Shown: positions 37,596 to 46,833, numbered from the stretch's first letter. The stretch: 54,758 nucleotides of DNA from Bacteroidota bacterium (GCA_018266795.1 JAFDZV010000047.1:1-54758), one strand, 5' to 3'. The notes: generated by a model from the letters alone, not told the origin. Translations and numbers: made by a program.

Positions 37596-38081
37596 TTACT
37601 TGCGAAGCAGGTGCCACAACGGTTGCGGTGCATTGGGGCCGGGGAGCGCCACCATCTCGATGTCCCGCCACATGAATGCAAGCGAATCGTTCACCGGCGT
37701 CTTGTCCTGCATGGTGATGTGAAGCGTCACCAGGGAATCACTGCGCGACCATGTGCCGAAGCGGCGAATGAGCAGTTTGCCGCCGGTGTTGTCGTTCAGG
37801 ACAAATTGCCTGTCCAGCCGGAGCAGGAGCGCAATCACGTGATGCACGTTGCTGTTCTCCGGCAACACCTCCGTATACGTCCCTGCAACGCTGGAATCGC
37901 TCAACGGCTTGTTGTGCCAGCGTGTGCCTGTAGGCTTTGCAAGCGCCGAGTCTGTTGCGGCGGACGTGGAGTCATGGGGCTGGCGTTGCTGGCCGGGTGT
38001 GCTGCATGCAGCAACCAGAAGCACAACGGCAAGCACGAGGCTCGCGAGAAGCGAGGATGGTACGGCAGGTACTGTTCGCAT
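37596..38081 (-). CDS. NlpE-like lipoprotein lacking the cysteine motif
   Basis: 161 residues from the Met at 38081, which gives a compact lipoprotein signal with lipobox LVAAC and the lipidated cysteine at residue 26; a longer start at 38150 is possible. The mature part shows the NlpE pattern of GTYTEVLPE, LLLRLDRQFVLND and RFGTWSRSDSLVTL. NlpE proteins normally carry a CxxC motif after LP; it is absent here. Family knowledge links NlpE to envelope stress sensing and copper resistance, but without the cysteines a metal role is doubtful. Probably anchored in the outer membrane facing the periplasm. Confidence 0.7.
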   Translation of the reverse strand: MRTVPAVPSSLLASLVLAVVLLVAACSTPGQQRQPHDSTSAATDSALAKPTGTRWHNKPLSDSSVAGTYTEVLPENSNVHHVIALLLRLDRQFVLNDNTGGKLLIRRFGTWSRSDSLVTLHITMQDKTPVNDSLAFMWRDIEMVALPGPNAPQPLWHLLRK

Positions 38082-38186
38082 TGGGGCGATGGATTGGTTC
38101 GTCGGCAGGATTGGAAGTTGTATGCGGGTCTCCGTTCGCCACGCACGCATGCGCCGATGGTGCGTGGCGACTGGAGAAGCACTGGG

Positions 38187-39284
38187 TCAGAAATTTTCCG
38201 GGTTGAGCGGGAGCAGCCGTTCGTGCACGAACTGTCGTCCTTTCCGGATCAACGTTCCGTCCAGGTAGACGTCGGCACCGATACAGACCAGGTCCCAGTG
38301 CACCGCGCTCTGGTTGCCGTTCGGTGCGATGTCGTAGCACTTCCCCAGCGTGAGATGATTGGATCCCCAGATCTTTTCATCGAACAGGATATCGTACATC
38401 GGCTGATCGATATACGGATTGGTTCCGAAGGAGAACTCACCGAAGCGCCGAGCTCCGTCATCGGTGGAGAGGATCTCCTCCAGGCCATTGTTGTTGCTGG
38501 AGTCGAAGCCAACCACCACACCGTCTTTCACCTCGAGCTTGATGTATTCGAACGGCTTCCCTTCGTACACCGTTGGGGCGTAGGTGATCACGCCGTTCAC
38601 CGATTCGAGAAGCGGCGACGAGAAGATTTCGCCATCGGGAATGTTCACATCGCCGGCGCACGGAATCCATGTCTGACCCTCGATCGAAAACGAGATGTCC
38701 GTTCCCTCGCCAACCATCTTCAGTTCCTTGCCCGCGGCAAGCAGCTCGTGCAGCGGCTTCATCCGCTCATTCAGCTCCGCGTAGTCCAGCAGGCAGGCCT
38801 TGTAGTAGAAGTCCGCGAACGCGGCGGTGGGCATCTTCGCATTCATTGCGAATGCGGCGGAGGGATAGCGCATCACGCACCATCGCGTGTTGTTCACACG
38901 CTCCTCCATATGAACCGGCAACAGATATCCCTCGGAGTACGCCTTGTTCTGCTCCTTTCCAACACCCGCAAGCTCGTAGATGTTCTCGCCGGCACGCAGG
39001 CCGATGTACACATCCATCTCCTTCATCAACGGCAGCCCCTGCACGTCGCGATAGCGATCCCACAGCGCTCGCGTCCCGCGCTCGCGGATCACGCGTTCGG
39101 TTTCCGTATCGCGAATCACCACGAACGGCACGGCGCCAACCTCCAGCGCGGCACGCGCCATCTCCTGCGCCAGATGAACGCCGTTGATGCCGAAGAGTTC
39201 TATCATCACATTCTCTCCCGGCTTCGAGGCCGTGGAGTAGGTGATGATCTTGTCTGCAAGTTCCTTGTTGCGTGCGTCGTACAT
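38187..39284 (-). CDS. M29-family aminopeptidase
   Basis: 365 residues, the usual length of M29 enzymes. Matching features include SKPGENVMIEL near the N-terminus, TDISFSIEGQTW in the middle, GEFSFGTNPYI (metal-binding glutamate), SNHLTLGKCYD (histidine and tyrosine) and SAVHWDLVC (histidine and aspartate) in the second half. These match the two-metal ligand set of thermophilic aminopeptidase T and AmpS. It is cytoplasmic with no signal peptide. It belongs to the same-strand run with the M20 hydrolase, suggesting shared peptide turnover. Confidence 0.88.
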   Translation of the reverse strand: MYDARNKELADKIITYSTASKPGENVMIELFGINGVHLAQEMARAALEVGAVPFVVIRDTETERVIRERGTRALWDRYRDVQGLPLMKEMDVYIGLRAGENIYELAGVGKEQNKAYSEGYLLPVHMEERVNNTRWCVMRYPSAAFAMNAKMPTAAFADFYYKACLLDYAELNERMKPLHELLAAGKELKMVGEGTDISFSIEGQTWIPCAGDVNIPDGEIFSSPLLESVNGVITYAPTVYEGKPFEYIKLEVKDGVVVGFDSSNNNGLEEILSTDDGARRFGEFSFGTNPYIDQPMYDILFDEKIWGSNHLTLGKCYDIAPNGNQSAVHWDLVCIGADVYLDGTLIRKGRQFVHERLLPLNPENF

Positions 39285-39484
39285 GGAAGCGTCGGTTGTC
39301 GGTTATGGATAGTCGGGTCACATCCCTGTGACATGAAAAATGCGTTGCCCGGCGGCTGGCCACCGCGAACGCCGCCGGCGAAGCCCGGTGGAACCGTGCC
39401 GATCGTACGGCCGGCGACACTCTCTGTGCCGTGCGATACGCGAGGGCTTTACAGAATCCGGGAACGCGAAACCCGGGAACGCGC

Positions 39485-40021
39485 TCAGGCCTCTCCCTCC
39501 GCTCCCTGACGGCGAAGCAGCGTATCGATGCTCAGGAACGATTTCGGGAAGTAGATCAGAAAGATCGCGGCGGCAAGCAGGCCCAGATCTTCCAATACCT
39601 TTCTGATCCCGACAGGCTCCGGCGCGCCGGGAAAGCATCCGCAGTCGATGTTCAGTCCGCGCGCGATCGCGGTGATGACTGCTATCAGGAATACCACCAG
39701 CAGGGCGGAGGAGAGGAGTGCGCTTCCGCGGATGGCGGCGCCGGCGAACAGCAGAATGCCGATCGCGAGCTCCGTCCAGACGAATGCGAGCGCGGCGATG
39801 TTGGCCAGCGATTCCGGCAGCATCTGATACGCTGCGATCGAGTGAGCGAACGTGGAGAGCGAGCCGATCTTGCCCGCGCCCGATACGATGAAGACGATGG
39901 CGAGCAGCATGCGTGCGGCGAAGGAGAGGAGCCGGATTGCAGGATGCATTGCCTGATTGTCGCTGCCTGTTCCCGGGGCTGCCTGGCTCCCCTGGTCCAT
40001 CGGGATTGCTGATGTATCCAT
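39485..40021 (-). CDS. MauE/DoxX-family integral membrane protein
   Basis: 178 residues from the ATG at 40021; starts further upstream would overlap the rhodanese gene. Four hydrophobic segments are visible (about 28-48, 71-95, 98-121, 143-158). The motif NIDCGCFPG has cysteines at 127 and 129, typical of MauE and DoxX relatives that pass electrons to disulfide or thiol partners. The gene lies 88 bases after the rhodanese gene on the same strand, so a sulfur or thiol-redox role is likely. The direct partner is unknown. Confidence 0.8.
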   Translation of the reverse strand: MDTSAIPMDQGSQAAPGTGSDNQAMHPAIRLLSFAARMLLAIVFIVSGAGKIGSLSTFAHSIAAYQMLPESLANIAALAFVWTELAIGILLFAGAAIRGSALLSSALLVVFLIAVITAIARGLNIDCGCFPGAPEPVGIRKVLEDLGLLAAAIFLIYFPKSFLSIDTLLRRQGAEGEA

Positions 40022-40109
40022 AACTACTGCCGGGATATCAACGTGAAGAATTCGTGTCGTGCGAACAACGGCCCTGCGGCTGCGCCTCATCGCGGCTCGA
40101 GGCGCGGGC

Positions 40110-40880
40110 TTACTGCGCTCCGGTGGCAACGGGATACTTGCGTGCCGTCCACTCCTTGATACCTCCCATGTACACCACAACCACCTTGAAGTTCAGCTCG
40201 CGCAGATGGTCCGCGAGTTCGTGGCTCAACTCGCACGCATCGCCGCCGCCGCAGTAGGTGACGATCGGCCTGTCGTGCGAGAGGTTCACGATCTGGTTCA
40301 GTTTCGTCTGCCACTGCTCCGCGTAGACATTCATGGCGCCCGGGATATGCCCCTCGGCGAAATGATCCTCCGGCCGGGCATCGATGAATGTGGCGGCCTT
40401 CAGGTCGTACAGTTTCTTGGCCACATCGCCATCGATCTCCTTCGCCGTGGCAAGCTTCGCAAGCAGCGTGGCGCGCTCGGCCTTTGCAAGGCTGTCGTTC
40501 GTTGCCTGAGCAAGCGCCTTCGCCTTGTGCAGCGAATCCTTGCGAGCCATGTTGATGCTGTCCGCGATATGCTTCGCCAGCGCGGTCGTATCCGTTGGCG
40601 TTACTGCATGTGCGGTGTCGGGAGGCGGCATTCGATGAGCGGTGTCGGCGGCGGCGGTAGCTGCGGGCGTGCCGGCCGTTGAAGCGTTGCTGTCCAGATG
40701 CAGGATGCTGGCGCTGTCCGCCGTGCGAACTTCACGCAGCCATGGAATGGCATTGGCTCCGAAGATGTTGTATGCGCATGCCATGGTGATGGTGGCCAGA
40801 AGGATTGGCCGTGCCTCCCGAAACGCCCTGCGCAATGGCCCGCGGGGGCTGCGTCGCGCGCTGCTGTCTCTATCGGACAT
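40110..40880 (-). CDS. Membrane-anchored rhodanese-like protein
   Basis: 256 residues. A basic N-terminus is followed by one membrane segment at about residues 24-45 (ARPILLATITMACAYNIF). Residues 60-155 are Ala/Thr-rich with a charged helical stretch. Residues about 158-250 are a single rhodanese domain: TFIDARPEDHFAEGHIPGAMNV, then the active loop YCGGGDACELS with the catalytic-position cysteine at 210, and YMGGIKEW. It could carry persulfide sulfur or act as a thiol transferase on the outer face of the inner membrane. It is the first gene of a six-gene minus-strand run and immediately precedes a MauE-like gene. Confidence 0.85.
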   Translation of the reverse strand: MSDRDSSARRSPRGPLRRAFREARPILLATITMACAYNIFGANAIPWLREVRTADSASILHLDSNASTAGTPAATAAADTAHRMPPPDTAHAVTPTDTTALAKHIADSINMARKDSLHKAKALAQATNDSLAKAERATLLAKLATAKEIDGDVAKKLYDLKAATFIDARPEDHFAEGHIPGAMNVYAEQWQTKLNQIVNLSHDRPIVTYCGGGDACELSHELADHLRELNFKVVVVYMGGIKEWTARKYPVATGAQ

Positions 40881-41206
40881 CGATCTACCTCACGATATGG
40901 AAGCGGTGCCCGCCGCTGATATCCGGAACGCGCCAAGTATCGGCGGCACCGGGAGGCCGGGACTATCCTGTCAAACGGCCATGGTTCCGGCGATAACCAT
41001 ATGGTTGCGGGCACACAGTACGACTGCGGCGCGGCAATCTACGTCGCACAATTCGTAAAAGAAACGATAACTCGCTGCGACACTTCATCCATTATCGGGT
41101 CTTCTCACAAGTCTACCTCCAGCCGGAAAGGAGCTTGCGGATCGCGTAAGAAAGCGTATCTTACTTCCTCAATTCTCAGGTGCTTCACATCCGCAGTAAC
41201 AGAGAG
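40881..41206. other. Divergent intergenic region upstream of the sigma factor
   Basis: 326 bases between the divergent rhodanese and sigma-factor genes. It holds the candidate promoter at 41135-41164 and no supported gene. Confidence 0.5.
41135..41164 (+). promoter_or_regulatory. Candidate Bacteroidota-type promoter
   Basis: TTG at 41135-41137 and TATCTTAC at 41157-41164 are 19 bases apart, fitting the Bacteroidota -33 TTTG / -7 TAnnTTTG pattern. It lies about 45 bases ahead of the sigma-factor start. GTAAGA/TCTTAC arms flank part of it. Confidence 0.35.
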
Positions 41207-41815
41207 ATGGCATCCCAAGCATCAGAGTACCTATTACCCCTCTCGGACGAAGAGCTGATCAAGCGCTTCCAACGTGGTGAAGAAGAGGCGTTTACGGTAC
41301 TGGTCAGACGCTTCAAGGATCCGTTGACGAACTATGTCTATCGGTTCCTGGGCGAGTTGGATCGCGCGAATGACGTGGTTCAGGAGACGTTTCTGCGTCT
41401 CTACCACTATCGTCATTCGTACATCCGTGACGCAAAGTTCGCAACGTGGTTGTTCAAGGTCGCCTCGAACCTTACGAAGACCGAGCTGCGGCGTGAGTAC
41501 ATACTCCGCCGCTACATGGTGCAGGGTATATCCAGCGACAACGATGACGAGTGGCAGGGTTGGACTGTGCTGGATCCCGATGCAACACCGGACACGCAGG
41601 TTGATCGTTCGATGAAGCAACGGTTGGTGCAGCAGGCGCTCATGCAGATATCGCCGGCGTATCGCGAAGTGGTGATCCTCCGCGATATCCAGCAGATGAG
41701 CTACGAGGAGATCTCGGAGATTACCGGCCTTGGGCTGGGTACCGTCAAGTCCCGCATCAACCGCGGGCGTGTGCAGCTTCAGAAGTTACTGCGCAACATC
41801 TACCAGGAACGATAG
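41207..41815 (+). CDS. ECF RNA polymerase sigma factor
   Basis: 202 residues from the ATG at 41207; a GTG at 41180 is an alternative. Region 2 has EAFTVLVRRFKDPLTNYVYR, DVVQETFLRLY and FATWLFKVASNLTKTELRR. Region 4 has REVVILRDIQQMSYEEISEI then GTVKSRINRGRVQLQKLL. These identify a sigma-70 family, RpoE-like ECF factor. The next gene starts 16 bases later and probably encodes its membrane-bound partner. A stress or envelope response is the family norm; the signal is unknown. Confidence 0.92.
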   Translation: MASQASEYLLPLSDEELIKRFQRGEEEAFTVLVRRFKDPLTNYVYRFLGELDRANDVVQETFLRLYHYRHSYIRDAKFATWLFKVASNLTKTELRREYILRRYMVQGISSDNDDEWQGWTVLDPDATPDTQVDRSMKQRLVQQALMQISPAYREVVILRDIQQMSYEEISEITGLGLGTVKSRINRGRVQLQKLLRNIYQER

Positions 41816-41831
41816 AGACAATTCGGCATTC

Positions 41832-42770
41832 ATGAGCATCTTTCGTAGGAAACGTCTCTCCGATAGCGAGCTTCGGGAGGTCATGCAGTCCCTCCCGTCT
41901 GTGAAGGCACCTGCAGACTTCGAATCGCAGCTCGACCGGATGATCGCCATGCACAGTGAGCATGTACCCCACATGTTGGGTTCCATGCCGATGGTGCCGG
42001 CTCCGGACGATTTCGATTCGCGTCTGATGGAGGCCATCCGTGATCGCCGTCGGCCGGTTGCTCCGATCCCGGCTGCAATTGCCGGCAGCGGCGCATCCAT
42101 AAGCTGGCTGAACAACATGATGGGGTGGATCGGCGGATCGCTCGCAGTGGTTGTTCTTGCGTTCGTTGTAAACGTGACCGGCGACGCGCCCAAGTCCGCT
42201 GCAGTTGTTCCCGCTCCTGCGGCTGCTACAGGTACCGGCGGCGCGGCGAACATGCTGCGAAGCACCGGAACGGAGATCGCGACCCGGAAGCCCGAAACCG
42301 CAGGCACCGGATCTGTCGGGGCCCCTTCCGGCGTGACGTTCACGGAGCGCATGACGATCGCATCGGCGCAGAACCCGGCCGCGCAGGCTGAGCCGGGGAG
42401 CGCACGGCATGCCGCCGAGAGCGCTCAGACTCCTGCTCCGCAGAACCTGACAGCTCCCGCGCAGCTGCATCCGCATGTGAATGCAACGGGCGGAGTCACT
42501 CATGCTCACAGCGCAATCATAGCGCAGCCGCCCAGTGTCGTGCCCCCTCTTCCCGTGGGTAGTGGCGGCATGATGCGTGCGGACTCCGATCTTCAACCGT
42601 CCGCAACGGACGTGAAGTCGGCAGAGACGCACACCGTGGCTTCACCGAATGCTCCGGCCGACAGCACGCAGCATGTCAATGTTGTAAGCGGCGGCGGCGC
42701 TCCGCAGAATGGTGGCAACGTGGATACCGGTGGCCATCGCAATTCGGATGAGCCGAAGGAGGACGAGTAG
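41832..42770 (+). CDS. Putative membrane anti-sigma factor
   Basis: 312 residues from the ATG at 41832. Residues 1-90 are cytoplasmic and helical, with two similar blocks (LREVMQSLPSVKAPADFESQL, then HMLGSMPMVPAPDDFDSRLME). A single membrane segment spans about 95-115 (WIGGSLAVVVLAFVVNVTG). The remaining 195 residues are a low-complexity Ala/Pro/Gly/Thr-rich periplasmic tail. No zinc-binding HxxxCxxC motif is present. The role is inferred from the 16-base spacing after the ECF sigma gene and the topology typical of anti-sigma factors. Confidence 0.75.
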   Translation: MSIFRRKRLSDSELREVMQSLPSVKAPADFESQLDRMIAMHSEHVPHMLGSMPMVPAPDDFDSRLMEAIRDRRRPVAPIPAAIAGSGASISWLNNMMGWIGGSLAVVVLAFVVNVTGDAPKSAAVVPAPAAATGTGGAANMLRSTGTEIATRKPETAGTGSVGAPSGVTFTERMTIASAQNPAAQAEPGSARHAAESAQTPAPQNLTAPAQLHPHVNATGGVTHAHSAIIAQPPSVVPPLPVGSGGMMRADSDLQPSATDVKSAETHTVASPNAPADSTQHVNVVSGGGAPQNGGNVDTGGHRNSDEPKEDE

Positions 42771-42846
42771 GTACTCCGTCCAAACGGTTGCGGCAGCGAT
42801 GCCGTCCGTGGTGGTACATTCGGGAGCACCGCTCCTCTCTGCAGGA

Positions 42847-42889
42847 AATAGAAAAGCGCACCATGGATTCCATGGTGCGCTTTTCTATT
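42847..42889 (+). terminator. Bidirectional terminator with 21-bp symmetry
   Basis: AATAGAAAAGCGCACCATGGA at 42847-42867 is the reverse complement of 42869-42889, with A-rich and T-rich ends. It lies between the convergent anti-sigma and barrel genes. Confidence 0.9.
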
Positions 42890-43050
42890 GGGGAAGGTTC
42901 GCACCTTCCTGCTCGATTGCGGCCGTCAGCCAGGTGCGGTGACATCGAAACCGTGTTCAGCATCCGGCCTGTTGGGCATCGGCCTGCAAGCGGCGCCTGC
43001 GTTCGATCTCGACTGCTTCACCATCCTCTGCGAGCAGTTTCCTGCCGCGA

Positions 43051-43572
43051 TCAGGGGTAGAAGCGGACGCCGAACGCAACATCGTAGCCGACGCCGGAGG
43101 CAGGAACAAATCCAACAATCGGCGCCAGCTCCACGAAGAATTCAACGGGAGCATTGAACGGCATCGCATCGATTCCGCCTACGGCGCGGACACCGAACGC
43201 TACTGCGTTCTCGTTCTCGTAGTAATACCAGTCGTGCCCGTTTCCCCGTACAAGAACGCCGGTGCCTCGGCCCAGGCCAAGCGCGCCGCCAATGCCGAAG
43301 TATAGACCGGCCTTCCTGGAATTGAACGCGTTCACTTCCCAGAGATAGTCCGCATGGATCCGGGTGCGGCCAAACCACGATGCACCGATTGCGGCATCCC
43401 AGGCGTTGTTACCCCCCAGCGACCCCTTCAACGTGAGGCCCGTTGGCTCCCCCAGGATCAATCCGAATCCAAAACTCTTGGTATGAACCTGCGAGTATGT
43501 GCCGGAGGGGAATACGAGGAGAAGCAGGATGGCAGCTGCCATTGCACTTATAATCCGGTTGCGCATCATCAT
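43051..43572 (-). CDS. Small outer-membrane beta-barrel protein
   Basis: 173 residues beginning with three consecutive Met codons. The signal peptide is about residues 1-28 (MAAAILLLLVFPSGTYSQ). The mature part has FGFGLILGEPTGLTLKGSLG, DAAIGASWF, AGLYFGIGGALGLG, AVAFGVRAVGGI and FFVELAPIVGFV, ending VAFGVRFYP. These short amphipathic strands with aromatic ends suggest an eight-stranded barrel. No specific family is certain. It lies 124 bases after the phosphate acetyltransferase gene on the same strand. Confidence 0.78.
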   Translation of the reverse strand: MMMRNRIISAMAAAILLLLVFPSGTYSQVHTKSFGFGLILGEPTGLTLKGSLGGNNAWDAAIGASWFGRTRIHADYLWEVNAFNSRKAGLYFGIGGALGLGRGTGVLVRGNGHDWYYYENENAVAFGVRAVGGIDAMPFNAPVEFFVELAPIVGFVPASGVGYDVAFGVRFYP

Positions 43573-43696
43573 TCTGCCTGAACGTGAAAAATGTAAAGTG
43601 GAGGCCGCGCTCCGGAAGTCAGCCGGGAGCGCGGCGTGCCGTGTTCGTCAGAGAAACGTTTTCGGGGGGTGAAAAGATAGCGGGATTGCCGCGATA

Positions 43697-44698
43697 CTAT
43701 CGCGATGCGATAAGTGAGCAGATGGATGCCACATCCACGATATCATCCGCGGAGCACCCGCGGGAAAGATCGAACATCGGCCTGGCAAGGCCTTGAACGA
43801 TCGGGCCGATTGCCAGGGCCCCACCCATTCGCTGGGCCATCTTATAGGCGATGTTGCCGGCGTCCAGGTTCGGGAAGATCAGCACGTTTGCATTTCCCTG
43901 AATGGGCGACCATGGAACCTTCTGTGCCGCGACTTCCGGAACGATAGCCGCATCCAGCTGAAGTTCGCCATCCATGATCAAGCCTTCCGGCGCGTGCCGG
44001 CGTGCTATCTCGTACGCCGCGCGAACCTTCTCCACATCCGGATGTTCCGCGCTTCCCTTCGTGCTGAACGAAAGGAATGCAACACGCGGTTCCTCCCCCA
44101 CCAGCCGCTGGAAGTTGCGGGCGGTTACCAGCGCAACCTGCGCAAGCTGATCGCTGGTTGGATTCGGGAGCACGGCACCATCGGCAAAGGCGTAGACCGT
44201 GGTTGGGAATACCATGAGGAAGAAGGAGGAGACGGTGGTGACTCCGTGCTCCAGCCCGATGGTTTGAATCGCCGCGCGTATCACGTCGCCGGTAGTGGAG
44301 AGTGCTCCGGCCACGCATCCGTCGCATTCAGCAAGATGAACCATCATCCCGGCCGTGTAGAGCGGGTTGCTCATGGCGATGCGGGCGCCCTTGATGTCCA
44401 GGCCCTTCTCCGCCCGGATCTTCTGGAACGCCTCGGAGTACCGTTCGTGTTGAGCGTCGTCCGGATCGACGATTTCGATGCCGGCGAGCGAAATGCTGGC
44501 CTCGGCAGCGCTCGCCTCTACCGAGCGTCGTGGCCCTACAAGTACCGGCCATGCGATCTTTTCATCAACGAGGAGCCGTGCGGCGTGCATCACGCGCTTA
44601 TCGGTTGCGTCGGCAAGCGCGATACGTTTCATGGACGCTGCGGCAGCGTCACGAAATCCGGTGAGGATTGGCGGATAGGTTTCTGTTATACTGATCAT
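43697..44698 (-). CDS. pta: Phosphate acetyltransferase
   Basis: 333 residues. Typical motifs include [116 protein letters not shown] and [19 protein letters not shown]. The enzyme interconverts acetyl-CoA and acetyl phosphate in acetate metabolism. It has the short single-domain form without the N-terminal regulatory domain of the long enterobacterial Pta. No acetate kinase gene is next to it. It is divergent from the GH18 gene. Confidence 0.9.
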   Translation of the reverse strand: MISITETYPPILTGFRDAAAASMKRIALADATDKRVMHAARLLVDEKIAWPVLVGPRRSVEASAAEASISLAGIEIVDPDDAQHERYSEAFQKIRAEKGLDIKGARIAMSNPLYTAGMMVHLAECDGCVAGALSTTGDVIRAAIQTIGLEHGVTTVSSFFLMVFPTTVYAFADGAVLPNPTSDQLAQVALVTARNFQRLVGEEPRVAFLSFSTKGSAEHPDVEKVRAAYEIARRHAPEGLIMDGELQLDAAIVPEVAAQKVPWSPIQGNANVLIFPNLDAGNIAYKMAQRMGGALAIGPIVQGLARPMFDLSRGCSADDIVDVASICSLIASR

Positions 44699-44810
44699 GG
44701 GCGTCTGGCGCGCTGCAACGCCTCAGGGCTGGCGCCGCCGACAACGCATAAAGGGTGATCTGTGGTAGATTGGCACATGCCAAGGCAGCAGACCCACTGG
44801 ATAAGTTACA

Positions 44811-46619
44811 ATGCACAGGGTAATCGGAACTCTCCTCGCGGCGTTTTTCATTGCGGCCTTCTCGCTCAGCGCACAACAGTCCTTCGAAGGATTGCCAGCC
44901 GGTGCCATGAGTTCGGCGCACCACGAGCAAATGCAACAGTTCGGCCGTCGCGATATCGGGAATGAGGCAGGCTGGGACAGCCTGAACGGCTCACTCTATC
45001 ATTCCGATGCCATGCAGCGGGGTAGACGTTGCTCGCTCGGAACCAGTGTTGTCTTTGGCTGGAATCCTTACTGGACCGGAACGGCCTATACAGGCTACGA
45101 CTACTCCCTCCTCTCCGACGTCTGCTATTTCTCCTACGAGGTGGATCCCTCGACAGGCGGGTATTCGAACATCCATAGCTGGAAGACTACGGATCTCGTG
45201 CCGTTTGCGAAAGCGGCCGGCACGCGCGTTCATCTTTGCGCCACGCTTTTCGCGAACCACCAGCAGCTTCTCGGAAACACTGCGAACCGGGAGCGGCTGA
45301 TCGACAGCCTGATTGCGCTTGTACGACTCCGCGCTGCAGATGGTGTGAACATCGACTTCGAAGGTGTGCCCGCCTCCCAGCGCGATCCCCTTGCGGGCTT
45401 CATGGTGGACCTCGGCAACCGCTTTCACCAGGAACTGCCCGGCTCCCGCATCTCCATTGCCCTGCCGGCCGTGGACTGGAGCAACGCGTTCGACGTCGCA
45501 ACCATGGCCGCTGCGGTGGACCTGTTCATCATCATGGGATACGACTATCACTGGGCCGGCTCGTCGGACGCGGGACCTGTTGCGCCGAAGAACAGTGGCG
45601 CGCGCTGGACACAGTACGACGCAACACGTTCGGTGAACTACTATCTCGCGAAAGGACTCACTCCCGCGAAGCTCTGTCTCGGAGTACCCTACTACGGCTA
45701 CGAATGGCCAACGGCAGCGGATACGGCCGGCTCCGCAGCGCAGGGAACGGGAACGGCAGTGCTCTATTCAACTGCACGCGCTCAGGCCGCGCTTCTCGGC
45801 CGCGTGTGGGAGCCGCAATCCTCCGCGCCGTATTACGCTCATCGTGCGGATTCCTCCTGGCGCGTGTGTTTCTACGACGATGGCGAGAGCCTTCGAATGA
45901 AGTACGACATGGTGAAGATGAAGCGGCTTGCCGGCATCGGCATCTGGGCGCTCGGCTACGACGGTCAGAATCCGGAGCTGTGGGATGCGATCCGCGATGT
46001 CTTTACCGATTGCGCAAGCTCTCCCTGTGCCGGCACGTTCAGCGACATGGGCGGCCCTGCGGGGAACTACTATGCCGACGAGTCGTACGCGTTCACGATT
46101 GCTCCCGAAGGTGCAACGTCCGTCACGCTCGCGTTCAACAGCTTCAACGTTGCGGACGATCGGCTCTCGATTTTCGACGGCCGCGACACCGGCGCCGCGT
46201 TGATAGGCCGCTACAGCGGCACTTCCTCGCCCGGCATTGTCACCGGGCACAGCGGCGCATTGACGCTTGCGTTCGTTTCCAACGGCGCCGTGCAATCGTG
46301 GGGATGGACGTCCGCGTGGGCCTGCAGCAGCGGTCCTTCGGCCGTAACCGCCGCCGCCGCCGCGCCGGCGAGGCTCGAGACGTACCCGAACCCTGCAACC
46401 GGGAATATCGTGGTACGATATGTTTTGCCTGCTCCCTCCGCCGTGCGCATTGCCGTGTACGATCTGCTGGGAACGGAGGTCATGGCCGTGGACGAGGGAA
46501 TGCGCGAACGCGGAAGCCACGAGACAACCATCGTGGGGGAATCTCTTTCTGCAGGTACGTACCTCGTCCAACTGCAGGCACCGGGCTTCCGTTCGAGTGC
46601 CGTTGTGATGCGGCGATAG
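44811..46619 (+). CDS. Secreted GH18 glycosidase with CUB-like region and T9SS tail
   Basis: 602 residues. The signal peptide is about residues 1-21 (MHRVIGTLLAAFFIAAFSLSA). The GH18 barrel spans about 75-400 with the catalytic signature DGVNIDFEGV (D177, D182, E184), plus FIIMGYDYHWAG, LGVPYYGYEW and GIGIWALGYDGQNPELWDAI. Residues about 405-505 resemble a CUB domain (CAGTFSDMGGPAGNYYADESY, LSIFDGRDTGAALIGRYSG). The C-terminal ~85 residues are a T9SS sorting domain (TYPNPATGNIVVRYVLP, IAVYDLLGTEV, SAGTYLVQLQA). GH18 enzymes are chitinases or endo-N-acetylglucosaminidases; the substrate here is not known. Confidence 0.9.
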   Translation: MHRVIGTLLAAFFIAAFSLSAQQSFEGLPAGAMSSAHHEQMQQFGRRDIGNEAGWDSLNGSLYHSDAMQRGRRCSLGTSVVFGWNPYWTGTAYTGYDYSLLSDVCYFSYEVDPSTGGYSNIHSWKTTDLVPFAKAAGTRVHLCATLFANHQQLLGNTANRERLIDSLIALVRLRAADGVNIDFEGVPASQRDPLAGFMVDLGNRFHQELPGSRISIALPAVDWSNAFDVATMAAAVDLFIIMGYDYHWAGSSDAGPVAPKNSGARWTQYDATRSVNYYLAKGLTPAKLCLGVPYYGYEWPTAADTAGSAAQGTGTAVLYSTARAQAALLGRVWEPQSSAPYYAHRADSSWRVCFYDDGESLRMKYDMVKMKRLAGIGIWALGYDGQNPELWDAIRDVFTDCASSPCAGTFSDMGGPAGNYYADESYAFTIAPEGATSVTLAFNSFNVADDRLSIFDGRDTGAALIGRYSGTSSPGIVTGHSGALTLAFVSNGAVQSWGWTSAWACSSGPSAVTAAAAAPARLETYPNPATGNIVVRYVLPAPSAVRIAVYDLLGTEVMAVDEGMRERGSHETTIVGESLSAGTYLVQLQAPGFRSSAVVMRR

Positions 46620-46833
46620 AACGGGCAGGGGGCATGCAGGAACAACGGAACCCCTTCCGGGACAACCTTGGCGGCCGGAAGGAACAACTGCCGCAACCGG
46701 GGCGGCACTCTCGAAGTCCGCAGCCGCCGCGTGCGGCCTGCATGACAACCCGGTTCCGCCTGATCGTGATCGGTGGATTCGTCCGGCAGTTCGCGGAACG
46801 GCGGCGATGTAATTCCAGCGGGGCAGCATCGAG

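Noticed and set aside
37377-39509. 710-codon plus-strand frame spanning four minus-strand genes
   Set aside because: It is antisense to genes with clear motifs (M29 peptidase, lipoprotein) and covers their intergenic regions as well. It shows no domain.
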